From: Gemmatimonadota bacterium
Lineage (GTDB): Bacteria; Gemmatimonadota; Gemmatimonadetes; Gemmatimonadales; GWC2-71-9
Assembly (NCBI GenBank): GCA_020351775.1
Contig: CP070666.1
Coordinates: 3,657,220-3,689,691 of the forward strand
Length of the DNA stretch: 32,472 bases
Reading direction: 5' to 3'
Both the position numbers and the translations under genes were made by a program. Of the stretch, positions 25,761 through 32,472 are shown piece after piece (the first letter of the stretch is position 1; the number at the start of each line of letters is the position of its first letter). The notes below the pieces were generated by a model. The model saw nothing but the letters and a program-made list of their open reading frames with translations. It was not told the DNA's origin and made no database searches.

Positions 25761-26759
25761 TCACTGCGATCTTCGGTTTCTCAGGCGCCGGATAGTGGCC
25801 AGATGTTCGTTGTATGACTCTGAGAAGATGTGTCTACCGTCCGACTGTGCCACGAAGTAGTAGAAATCCGTGTCTTCAGGGAAGAGGGCAGCTTCGATGC
25901 TGGCCGTGGACGGCTGTCCGATGGGGCCTGGCGGCAGACCCCTGATCCGGTACGTGTTGAACTCGGAATCGAGTTTGTAGTCCTTGTAGTACAATCTGCG
26001 GCGTTCCGCCAGCGCGTAGACGACCGTCGGATCAGCCTGCAGACGGCGGTCCCGCGCCAGCCGGTTGTTGTAGACCGAGGACACAATCGGCCTGTCCTCC
26101 TCGTGCGGGCCCTCGCCCTCGATGATCGACGCGAGGATCACGACTTCGTGACGGCTACGGCCAAGGGAGTCGAGCCAATCATCCCACTCTGGTTTCCAGT
26201 GGGCCTCGAACGTGTCCACCATCTGGTGCAACACCTCGAGTGCGCTGGCACCGACAGCGACACGATATGTCGTCGGAAACAGATAACCTTCGACTGTACC
26301 CTGCTCCAATCCCAACCGCGCCAACAGGCTGGAGTCCTGCGCGGCGGCCGCCAGGCTATCGGGCCCGATGCCAAGCACGTCGCGGAACTGCGGCTCCAAT
26401 TCCGCCAGCCAGATCCCCGGTGGCACCCGCACTACGCGCACCGGGGGACTCCCCTTGCGCAGCAGCACCAGCACCTTCCCCATTGGCGTGCCTGGCCGCA
26501 GCGGGTAGGAACCCGGCTTCACCCCCCGATGCTTCCTTCCGACCCTGGCGAACCTCGCGAAAGCCTCGGCTGAGCGCACGATCCCATGCGCTGCCAACGA
26601 CTCGGCTACCGCCTCGATAGAATCGCCGGGCGGGATCGTCACCCACACCGTGCCCTCGGTCGCGGCGATCTCACAGGCCGTAATAGCCCAAACCAGCAGC
26701 ACAAGTGGCCAGCTGCCTCGGAGCCTGATGGCCTTGTGTGATAACCTGTACACGACCAT
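25761..26759 (-). CDS. mltG: Endolytic murein transglycosylase MltG (YceG-like)
   Basis: This enzyme cleaves nascent peptidoglycan glycan strands at the outer face of the inner membrane, setting chain length. The 332-residue protein has an N-terminal hydrophobic anchor (WPLVLLVWAITAC), possibly a lipobox with Cys29 in place of the usual transmembrane helix. A LysM-like segment follows (VTIPPGDSIEAVAESLAAHGIV). The YceG domain then has EGYLFPTTYRV, the catalytic-Glu region ASIIEGEGPHEEDRPIVSSVYNNRL, LQADPTVVYAL and YNTYRIRGLPPGPIGQPS-type motifs. In place of the common EKE/EKET, EGEG is seen, with both acidic residues kept. The start at 26759 is the ATG nearest the anchor; no clear ribosome site. 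The frame continues to 26894 but upstream sequence is not family-like. Confidence 0.92.
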   Translation of the reverse strand: MVVYRLSHKAIRLRGSWPLVLLVWAITACEIAATEGTVWVTIPPGDSIEAVAESLAAHGIVRSAEAFARFARVGRKHRGVKPGSYPLRPGTPMGKVLVLLRKGSPPVRVVRVPPGIWLAELEPQFRDVLGIGPDSLAAAAQDSSLLARLGLEQGTVEGYLFPTTYRVAVGASALEVLHQMVDTFEAHWKPEWDDWLDSLGRSRHEVVILASIIEGEGPHEEDRPIVSSVYNNRLARDRRLQADPTVVYALAERRRLYYKDYKLDSEFNTYRIRGLPPGPIGQPSTASIEAALFPEDTDFYYFVAQSDGRHIFSESYNEHLATIRRLRNRRSQ

Positions 26760-26935
26760 AGGGGCAACGGTAGGTCGGGTGGTAAGCGGCCTCTGTGATG
26801 TAGCTAACAGCGTGGATCGATGGACCGGTACTTGCGGACACCCGCGGGTCATCGCCACGCGCTGAATGTGCAACGCTCGTGGCGGATCGTGCAAGGTGTG
26901 GGGGAGAGGGTAGAGGGATCAGAGTGCACAGTGCA

Positions 26936-26967
26936 GGGAGCGGGGAGCGGACCGCCGTGACCGCCGG
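26936..26967 (+). repeat. Dispersed GC-rich repeat, core plus tail
   Basis: GGGAGCGGGGAGCGGA (26936-26951) is followed at once by GACCGCCGT (26950-26958) and GACCGCCGG (26959-26967), and preceded by a GTGCACAGTGCAG stretch. Head, core and tail match the order at 6326-6423. It occupies the 291-nt gap between the kinase stop and the mltG start, which shows no gene. Confidence 0.65.
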
Positions 26968-27050
26968 GCAGACGCGGCCGCCGGAAATTGGCTCCCTGGC
27001 GTGACCCATCGCAGACGAGTCGGGCCAAAAGGGCACACGTGGCCCGCGCT

Positions 27051-29180
27051 TCAAATTCGCTTGACGATCGCTTCGTAGCGCGGGTCGTGTCTGATCGAGT
27101 CCATGTCCGGGTCATTCTCGATCCAGCCAAAGTTGCCGAATCCGGCTGCGACGGCTTTGTCCAGATAGTCCAGGGCCTGGTCGTGGGACCCCAGAATGGC
27201 GTACACGCATGCAACCGCATAAAGAATCACGGCGTCTTCCGGGTCGATTGCCACGGCCCTCTCGGCCCATTCGATGCTCCGTTCCCGATCGCCCAAGCGG
27301 GCCAGGCATCCTGCCCCGAGCGACAGGGCCCTGGTGTCCTCGGGGTTGTAGTCCAGTTGGCGTTCAATCACCTGCAGTGCCAGTCGGTAGGCCGATCTGG
27401 CAGCCACAGTATCGCCCATCCCCTCCAGCGCCAGGGCTGCAAGCAGTCGGGCCTGATAGTCTTCGCGCACTTCGGTGGCTTGTCCGAACAGCTGTACCGC
27501 TTGCCTCAGCTTCCCCTGACCGAAGCAGGTGCGCGCATAGAAGTAGTACGCCTCGAACAGTCTGGGATTGATGCGGAGCGCAATCTCGAATTCTCGCTCT
27601 GATTCTGCGAACGCTCCGCTTAGTGACACTGCGAGACCCCGCGAAGCATGGGCTTCTGCCAGTTCAGGATCCAGTTCCAGTGCGTTCCGACTGGCTTCGT
27701 CTGCCTGCTGCAGATTGGCATCAGTCGATTCGAAGTACATGTAGAGAAACGAGCAGCTATCGGCAACACCGGCATAAGCCAGTGCGTACTCGCGGTCGGT
27801 TTCAATCGCGCGAATGAACATCTGGCACGCGTACTTCAAGCTGCGCTTCCGAAACTGGTAGAAGAACTTGCGGCCCCGCAGGTAGTAATCATAGGCCTCC
27901 ACATCCTTGGGCTGCGGCTTCTGTATCGCCCGTTTCTGCGCATCACTCAACACCACGCGCAGGGCGGCTGCAACATTCTCTGCAATCTCGTCTTGTATGG
28001 CGAAGACATCCTTCATATCTCGATCGTAGCGCTCGGACCAGAGATGGTAGCCGTCCTCCACGTTGATCAGTTGTGCCGTCACGCGCAGCCGGTCACCCGC
28101 CTTGCGGACACTTCCCTCCAACACAGACCTGACATTGAGACGTTTGCCTATCGTGCGGATGTCTTCACCACTGCCTTTGAACGCAAAGGCCGACGTCCGC
28201 GAGGCCACGCGAAATCCCTCGACTTTCGTCAACGCATTGATGATCTCGTCGCTGAGGCCATCACTGAGGTATTCGTTCTCTCGATCTGCGCTCATGTTGG
28301 TAAACGCCAGCACGGCAATGGACCTGGGATCGGATGCATCTCGCCCCGTCTCGGCTGAGAGTCCCGCCACGAATTGCTCCATCGTCGCATAGCGATCGAC
28401 CGGCAACTTGGCCAGCGCCCTGCCAATCGCATGTCCTATGGCAGGGTCGATGTCAGGTCGGACGGTATCCAGCGGCGGGACCGGGTCGGTAAGGTGTCGA
28501 GCTATGATGGCTCGGGCATTGGGACCGACGAACGGAGGCTGGCCCGCAAGCATCTCATACAACACGCAGGCGAGGCTGTACTGGTCACTGCGCCCATCGA
28601 TCTCTTTCTCTCCGGCGGCCTGTTCCGGACTCATGAACTCCGGCGTGCCAAGATAGACCCCGGTCTCCGTGAATCGTTCGCTTCCAACAGCGTCGGCCGC
28701 CAAGGCGATTCCAAAGTCCACCACCCATACGTGATCTGCCTCCAGTAGGATATTGCCAGGTTTGATATCGCGGTGGACCACGCCGCGCGCGTGGGCATAG
28801 TTCAACGCAGCTGCCACACCCTTCGCGATATGCAATGCTTCTGCCGTGTGTATCTGCCCCTCCCGATCCATCCGGTCCCGCAGTGACTCGCCTTCAACGA
28901 AAGGCATCACATAGAGGAGGAAACCGGCCGCCTCGCCGGAGTCGTGCAGTGGTAAGATGTTGGGATGGTTGAGCTGTGCGATGATCTGGATCTCTCGCAG
29001 GAACCGACCGCGACCAATGGCCGCAGTAACGTCAGGACGTAACACCTTGATGGCGACCTTGCGGTCGTGCTTCAGGTCCTCTGCCAAATACACAGTGGCC
29101 ATTCCACCCGTGCCGACGTCGCCTGCGATTGCATAACGACCGGCGAGCGCGCTCTTCAGTTCCTGGAGTTCGTCCGGCAT
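27051..29180 (-). CDS. Cytosolic Ser/Thr protein kinase with TolB-like/cyclase-type region and TPR repeats
   Basis: A 709-residue protein. Residues 15 to about 275 form a Hanks-type kinase with glycine loop GTGGMATVYLAED, K45 in AIKVL, HRDIKPGN (136-143), DFG (155-157) and GTPEFMSPEQA. Then RSIAVLAFTNMSADRENEYLSDGLSDEIINAL starts a TolB-N/adenylate-cyclase-type region that is often coupled to transcriptional or TPR modules (VEGSVRKAGDRLRVTAQLINVEDGYHLWSERYDRD in outline). The rest is TPR-like helices (RNALELDPELAEAHASRG; EREFEIALRINPRLFEAYYFYAR; ALSLGAGCLARLGDRERSIEWAERAVAIDPEDA). No membrane segment is seen, so it acts in the cytosol. The start at 29180 precedes the kinase by 14 residues; the upstream frame to 29279 is basic and has no ribosome site. 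Substrates are unknown. Confidence 0.92.
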   Translation of the reverse strand: MPDELQELKSALAGRYAIAGDVGTGGMATVYLAEDLKHDRKVAIKVLRPDVTAAIGRGRFLREIQIIAQLNHPNILPLHDSGEAAGFLLYVMPFVEGESLRDRMDREGQIHTAEALHIAKGVAAALNYAHARGVVHRDIKPGNILLEADHVWVVDFGIALAADAVGSERFTETGVYLGTPEFMSPEQAAGEKEIDGRSDQYSLACVLYEMLAGQPPFVGPNARAIIARHLTDPVPPLDTVRPDIDPAIGHAIGRALAKLPVDRYATMEQFVAGLSAETGRDASDPRSIAVLAFTNMSADRENEYLSDGLSDEIINALTKVEGFRVASRTSAFAFKGSGEDIRTIGKRLNVRSVLEGSVRKAGDRLRVTAQLINVEDGYHLWSERYDRDMKDVFAIQDEIAENVAAALRVVLSDAQKRAIQKPQPKDVEAYDYYLRGRKFFYQFRKRSLKYACQMFIRAIETDREYALAYAGVADSCSFLYMYFESTDANLQQADEASRNALELDPELAEAHASRGLAVSLSGAFAESEREFEIALRINPRLFEAYYFYARTCFGQGKLRQAVQLFGQATEVREDYQARLLAALALEGMGDTVAARSAYRLALQVIERQLDYNPEDTRALSLGAGCLARLGDRERSIEWAERAVAIDPEDAVILYAVACVYAILGSHDQALDYLDKAVAAGFGNFGWIENDPDMDSIRHDPRYEAIVKRI

Positions 29181-29363
29181 GACGTTCGAAAGATAGCATG
29201 CAATGTGGTGATCAAGTGCAGCAATCCTATATCGACGCCGGCCTGGAGACTTGCCTTCGGGCGTGCCGGCGACTAACAATGTTCTGGGACAATAAGGGGC
29301 ACGGGCGGTGGAAGGGTCACGAGCCGTACCCGGTGCCGAAAGACGCTCATCTCCCGGGGATCC

Positions 29364-30089
29364 ATGATGGCAAAATTGTACGTGTCAAACAAGGACGAGT
29401 CGGTTCGGATGTTCCGTAGCGACGTGCTCGAGCGGTTCACCCACGTTCATCACACGGTGCCGCTGATACTCTTCGTCCCGCTCGTGGCCCTTATGCTCTT
29501 TTTGACCTATCGGCAGGGAATGGGAATCGGGAGAGCCACGCTGTTGTTCGCAGTCGGGGTAGCTATCTGGTCCATCGTCGAGTATGTGGTGCACCGGTTC
29601 GGCTTTCACGTGTCTCGCGAGGCCGAGATCAAGGTGCAGGATACGGTGGACGAGTTGGATCCGGAGCAGCCGGCTCTGGCCGCCATCACCGGCCTAGAGC
29701 AGCTCCGTTACTTTGTGGCACATGGCGTACACCACACTCATCCCAATGACACGAAACGCTTGGTCATGCCGCCGATTGTCAGTGTTCCACTGGCCATTCT
29801 GTTCTATTGGATCTTCAAAGCCGTATTCGGGCCGGTCGATATGCTTCCAGCATTCGCGGGTTTGGTCACCGGGTATCTGCTGTACGACATGACTCACTAT
29901 GCTGTGCATCATGTGAGGCCGCAAACCAGGCTGGGGCGCTACTTGAAGAAGCACCACTTCCGTCATCATTACATGGATCCGCGAAAGAACTACGGAGTCA
30001 GTTCACCGATCTGGGACATAGTCTGGGGTACACTGAACCGGACCGTCGGCGCTGAGACGGGGCCAGATTCAGAGGAGGCCCGCGCCTAA
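29364..30089 (+). CDS. Sterol desaturase/fatty acid hydroxylase family protein
   Basis: A 241-residue integral membrane di-iron oxygenase candidate. The histidine clusters of the FA2H/Scs7-type family are present in order: EYVVHRFGFH, HGVHHTHP, YDMTHYAVHH and KKHHFRHHYMDP. They are set between about four hydrophobic segments (LILFVPLVALMLFL, ATLLFAVGVAIWSIVEY, SVPLAILFYWIF, FAGLVTGYLLYDM). Spacing HX3H...HX2HH is as in the family. The enzyme is expected to hydroxylate a lipid acyl chain or carotenoid-type substrate at the membrane using O2; the exact lipid is unknown. ATG is doubled (29364, 29367); the ribosome site GGGGA is weak. It is divergent from the kinase and convergent with the PepSY-type gene. 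Confidence 0.88.
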   Translation: MMAKLYVSNKDESVRMFRSDVLERFTHVHHTVPLILFVPLVALMLFLTYRQGMGIGRATLLFAVGVAIWSIVEYVVHRFGFHVSREAEIKVQDTVDELDPEQPALAAITGLEQLRYFVAHGVHHTHPNDTKRLVMPPIVSVPLAILFYWIFKAVFGPVDMLPAFAGLVTGYLLYDMTHYAVHHVRPQTRLGRYLKKHHFRHHYMDPRKNYGVSSPIWDIVWGTLNRTVGAETGPDSEEARA

Positions 30090-30104
30090 TAGACATTGCG
30101 TCAA

Positions 30105-30677
30105 CTACAGGTACAACCACACGAAAATCACTGGGACGAGGATGCCGGCGCCTGTCAGCCAAGCCCCTCTCCCAGTGATCCCCTTTTTCCCCTTCAACAC
30201 GAACAAGCCCGTTACAGCCAGAACAGCAAGAGCGATGGCGTAGACGTCCGCGGCGTATGTCCAGAGTTTCCTTGCATGATTCAGGTGCAGGAAGTTGGCT
30301 TCACGCAGGAACGTCCTACTCTTCACACTCTCGCGCAGCACCGCGCCAGTTGATAGCTCCACATATACGATCGTTCCATCTTCCATGAAGAGCTGAAGGG
30401 AATCGTGATGAGACCTGAACATGCTGCGCAATGAGCCGGTCTCGCCGATTCGAGACAGTATGTCGCCGACGGCCTCGGGCGAAGATGGGTCGGTAGCTGC
30501 GACAGAGCCGATGTTCGACTCTACGCTACTGACCTTGAAGTTGGGATTCCAGTCGCTGGTGTGATTGACAGCGACCCCGGAGACAGCATACACAACCGTC
30601 AGGCCGACACACAGATACCCCAAATCGCGGTGGATTATGTTGTTCCACTTGCGCCACTTGAATTGTCGGATTGCCAC
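30105..30677 (-). CDS. PepSY-associated membrane protein
   Basis: A 190-residue protein. The polar basic N-terminus (AIRQFKWRKWNNIIHRDLG) leads to a first hydrophobic segment (YLCVGLTVVYAVSGVAVNH). A PepSY-like extracytoplasmic region follows (DILSRIGETGSLRSMFRSHHDSLQLFMEDGTIVYVELSTGAVLRE). Then NFLHLNHARKLWTYAADVYAIALAVLAVTGLFVLKG and a last segment (GILVPVIFVWLYL) complete it. This outline is that of PepSY-TM proteins found near copper and iron handling or cytochrome oxidase genes; His residues in HRD, NHT and LNHARKLW could bind heme or metal. It is 12 nt downstream of the DUF4920 gene, so the two are probably one transcript. The exact role is not known. Confidence 0.75.
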   Translation of the reverse strand: MAIRQFKWRKWNNIIHRDLGYLCVGLTVVYAVSGVAVNHTSDWNPNFKVSSVESNIGSVAATDPSSPEAVGDILSRIGETGSLRSMFRSHHDSLQLFMEDGTIVYVELSTGAVLRESVKSRTFLREANFLHLNHARKLWTYAADVYAIALAVLAVTGLFVLKGKKGITGRGAWLTGAGILVPVIFVWLYL

Positions 30678-30689
30678 GAGGAACCTTGC

Positions 30690-31169
30690 CTATTCTTCTA
30701 TAACAGCACCGATTCCCCTGAGCTGATAGTAGGTTGTGGGGCCTGTCACGGAAGCAGGATCAAACTCGAGCCCGTGCTCATCGGCGTGGTGTTTGGCCTG
30801 TTCGACGGCCTGCTCCAAACTGAGTGACACCTCCTCTACGATCCCCTCCACGACTGCGCGGTGGCCTCTTGCACTCATCGGGAAGACTATTACTCCGTCC
30901 TCCACCTTCACCCGAATCCTCTCGAACTCCTTATCGCTCGCTAGCTCCAGCCAACAACCACGCTTGTCACAGACTTCAACCACCGTGCCAGCAACGAGCA
31001 CTCGCTCCCCAACGAAGCCGATTGGATCCGCAAGGATGTCGGACACCAGAGTGGTGTCACTGAGCGTAAGCTCTTCGCCGTAGACGGTTGAGTCGGTGTC
31101 CGCCCTGCTACACGCTGCCAGCAAAACAACGGTTGCCAGACACATGGGTGCCAATAGCCGTGTCATCAT
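30690..31169 (-). CDS. DUF4920 lipoprotein
   Basis: A 159-residue exported protein with a lipobox (LLAAC, Cys20). The soluble domain (VSDILADPIGFVGERVLVAGTVVEVCDKRGCWLELASD) has the DUF4920-type beta fold with two conserved cysteines (VCDKRGCW), a possible metal or disulfide site. The later part (SARGHRAVVEGIVEEV, a helical KHHADEHG stretch and TYYQLRGIGAVIEE) fits the family. The molecular role of DUF4920 is not known. Gene order ccoI-ccoS-DUF4920-PepSY suggests a link to oxidase assembly or copper. The first ATG is doubled (31169, 31166); the ribosome site is weak. The 146-nt gap to ccoS could hold its own promoter. Confidence 0.8.
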   Translation of the reverse strand: MMTRLLAPMCLATVVLLAACSRADTDSTVYGEELTLSDTTLVSDILADPIGFVGERVLVAGTVVEVCDKRGCWLELASDKEFERIRVKVEDGVIVFPMSARGHRAVVEGIVEEVSLSLEQAVEQAKHHADEHGLEFDPASVTGPTTYYQLRGIGAVIEE

Positions 31170-31315
31170 CTCGATTCCGCCCGTTTGTCCAGTGGTGACG
31201 CCGATTCGTGCTTAGAAAGCCAATCGGCGGTTTTGCCTAGGCTCCCAGTTTAACCGGTACACAGGCGATCCCAGTAAAATCCTCCATTAAGGAACCTTCA
31301 CCACCTCCGGCCAAC

Positions 31316-31450
31316 TCAGTCATGCAGTATTCTCTCGGGCGGGTCGTCCAAGTCGTCGAACTGGCCCGAACGCACGGCGAGGACGAATAGCACAACGAAT
31401 ACAGCTCCGAGAAGAACCGCGATTGGCAGCAGGAATAGCACAGCATTCAT
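31316..31450 (-). CDS. ccoS: cbb3-type cytochrome oxidase assembly protein CcoS
   Basis: A 44-residue protein read directly from the sequence: one N-terminal membrane helix (MNAVLFLLPIAVLLGAVFVV...LFVLAVRSGQFDDLDDPPERI in two parts). It ends with the D/P-rich CcoS signature (GQFDDLDDPPERI then LHD). CcoS is a short inner-membrane protein needed for heme/copper maturation of cbb3 oxidase. Its ATG overlaps the TGA of ccoI (ATGA, 4 nt), and GGAGG lies 8 nt upstream, which supports coupled translation. A 69-codon frame on the same strand in another phase (to 31446) is a shadow. Confidence 0.88.
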   Translation of the reverse strand: MNAVLFLLPIAVLLGAVFVVLFVLAVRSGQFDDLDDPPERILHD

Positions 31451-32472
31451 TGGACCTGCCTCCGGACCACTGCCTCTACGCGCGCTGAGCCCCATATCAC
31501 CATGGCGCTGGACAGCGGCATCAGCACGGCGGCAACTAGCGGATTCACGAATCCCAGCGCAGCCGCAGAAACCGCCAGGACATTATACGCTATCGATCTG
31601 ACCTGATTCAACCTGATAGCACGTGAGCAGGCCCGCGCAGCAATGAACCCCGTGCGGATGGGACCGAGACTCGCTGCAGAAATCACCCCATCGGCCACCA
31701 GCACGCTACTCGCCGCACCACTTCCCATTGCAATTCCCACGTCAGCCTGGGCCAGTGCAGGACCGTCATTTATCCCGTCACCACCGAACAGGACTCGATG
31801 GCCACAGCTCTGTTTGGCTCTCACCCACTCAGCTTTTCCCGCGGGGTCGATCTGTGGGATGACCGTATCGACTCCGATTTCCCTGCCAATGCGTTGCGCT
31901 ACCTGCTCGTGGTCACCGGTCAACAGCGTGATCTCCAACCCCAGTTCGCACAGTTGGCTTATCGCGCGGGCCGAGTCCGGCCGCACCGCATCTCCCAAGT
32001 CGATCACGGCGCTCCGGTTATCGTCGGCGAGGAGCAGCACCTGACCGGCCTCTCCAGCACGCAGTCGCCATAGCTTTCCGGAGACGCGCCCCGATATTCC
32101 CACCCCAGGGGTCTCCTTGATATCGGTCCCACGGGGCAGCGGGATACCTCGGCGTCCGGCTTCGTCTACGATCGCTCGCGCGATGGGGTGGTTGCTGTAC
32201 CGCTCAAGACCCGCGGCAACTCGCAATGTCTCGTCGTCGGCCCGCAGGACCGTGAGAGCGCCCTTGGTCACCGTCCCCGTCTTGTCCAACGCTACGGTGT
32301 CCACATCAACGAGATCGAGCAGGCCATCGGCAGAGCGGAACAGCAATCCCCGTCTCGCCGCTGCGCCCAATCCCGCTGCGGCTGCGAGGGGTCGGGACAG
32401 GGCCAACGCACAAGGACAGGCCACGACCAGCACAGCCACCGCCCGTGTGACCGCCACCCCCGATCCTGCCAT
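31447..32472 (-). CDS. ccoI: Copper-translocating P-type ATPase CcoI/FixI (5' end outside the window)
   Basis: The visible 341 residues are the C-terminal part of a P1B-type ATPase that loads copper for cbb3 cytochrome oxidase. Seen are the ion-binding CPC (VACPCALALSRPL) in the sixth membrane helix; the phosphorylation site DKTGTVTKG; a nucleotide-binding region with NHPIARAIV (HP motif) and TPGVGISG; the hinge GDGINDGPALAQADVGIAMGSGA; and two last membrane helices. The N-terminal metal-binding and early membrane parts lie beyond 32472, so the first Met in view is internal and not a start. Pairing with the overlapping ccoS identifies it as CcoI/FixI instead of a general CopA. Confidence 0.9.
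   Translation of the reverse strand: MAGSGVAVTRAVAVLVVACPCALALSRPLAAAAGLGAAARRGLLFRSADGLLDLVDVDTVALDKTGTVTKGALTVLRADDETLRVAAGLERYSNHPIARAIVDEAGRRGIPLPRGTDIKETPGVGISGRVSGKLWRLRAGEAGQVLLLADDNRSAVIDLGDAVRPDSARAISQLCELGLEITLLTGDHEQVAQRIGREIGVDTVIPQIDPAGKAEWVRAKQSCGHRVLFGGDGINDGPALAQADVGIAMGSGAASSVLVADGVISAASLGPIRTGFIAARACSRAIRLNQVRSIAYNVLAVSAAALGFVNPLVAAVLMPLSSAMVIWGSARVEAVVRRQVQ

Noticed and set aside
27648..28358. Plus-strand open frame opposite the kinase-TPR gene
   Set aside because: Shadow frame in GC-rich coding DNA; the kinase motifs on the other strand are decisive.
31237..31446. 69-codon minus-strand frame at the ccoS position
   Set aside because: Cys/Ser-rich nonsense in a different phase; the phase giving the CcoS signature with ATGA overlap is the real gene.
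1..32472. tRNA, rRNA and mobile-element genes
   Set aside because: I looked for tRNA T-loop patterns, transposase motifs and long terminal inverted repeats by eye and found none convincing; a covariance-model scan could still find one.

Overview
The window is a GC-rich bacterial chromosomal segment with ordinary gene density and no phage, IS element, CRISPR array, rRNA or tRNA that I could find. Gene content suggests an aerobic or microaerobic, didermic heterotroph, and Gemmatimonadota is my best guess. The supporting signs are a cytosolic Ser/Thr kinase fused to a TolB-like/cyclase-type region and TPRs, exported YtcJ-like and imidazolonepropionase-like amidohydrolases, many lipoproteins, a GlnRS-YqeY fusion, and cbb3-oxidase assembly genes. 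The phylum call is inference from gene style only; no marker was searched.

Layout. 1-4438: a TenA/PqqC-fold protein (-), a CPBP membrane protease (+) that runs tail-to-tail into class I fumarase (-), then an 11-heme lipoprotein with an Ig-like domain (-). 4690-7158: an MscS-type channel (+), directly followed by a shortened MOSC protein (+), facing a TauE/SafE permease (-). 7395-11079: a lipoprotein polysaccharide deacetylase (+), a zinc-ribbon protein, a GNAT acetyltransferase, an MGMT-like protein and an unknown membrane protein (all -). 11076-16799: an OPT transporter (-) coupled to that membrane protein, a divergent M36/M4-like metallopeptidase (+), a 0.5-kb gene-free stretch, an unknown exported-looking protein (-) and a small outer-membrane barrel (+). 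16916-23032: an exported YtcJ-like amidohydrolase (-), an operon of APC permease, lone receiver and DDAH-like hydrolase (-), and a second exported amidohydrolase (+). 23182-29180: GlnRS-YqeY, MltG and the kinase-TPR protein (all -). 29364-32472: a sterol-desaturase-type fatty-acid hydroxylase (+), then, on the minus strand, a partial CcoI copper ATPase, a tiny overlapping ccoS, a DUF4920 lipoprotein and a PepSY-type membrane protein.

How the genes work together. Three groups look functionally coupled: ccoI-ccoS (cbb3 oxidase metal supply and maturation); APC permease-receiver-DDAH (import and hydrolysis of an arginine-like compound, 21-nt gap and a one-base stop/start overlap); and OPT transporter-membrane protein (GTGA overlap). 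The rest reads as single genes or loosely spaced same-strand runs.

The least ordinary items are the 11-heme Ig-domain lipoprotein built of three similar three-heme modules, a MOSC-family protein missing its middle including the expected cofactor-binding cysteine, and a dispersed GC-rich repeat (core AGCGGGGAGCGG) found only between genes at four loci.
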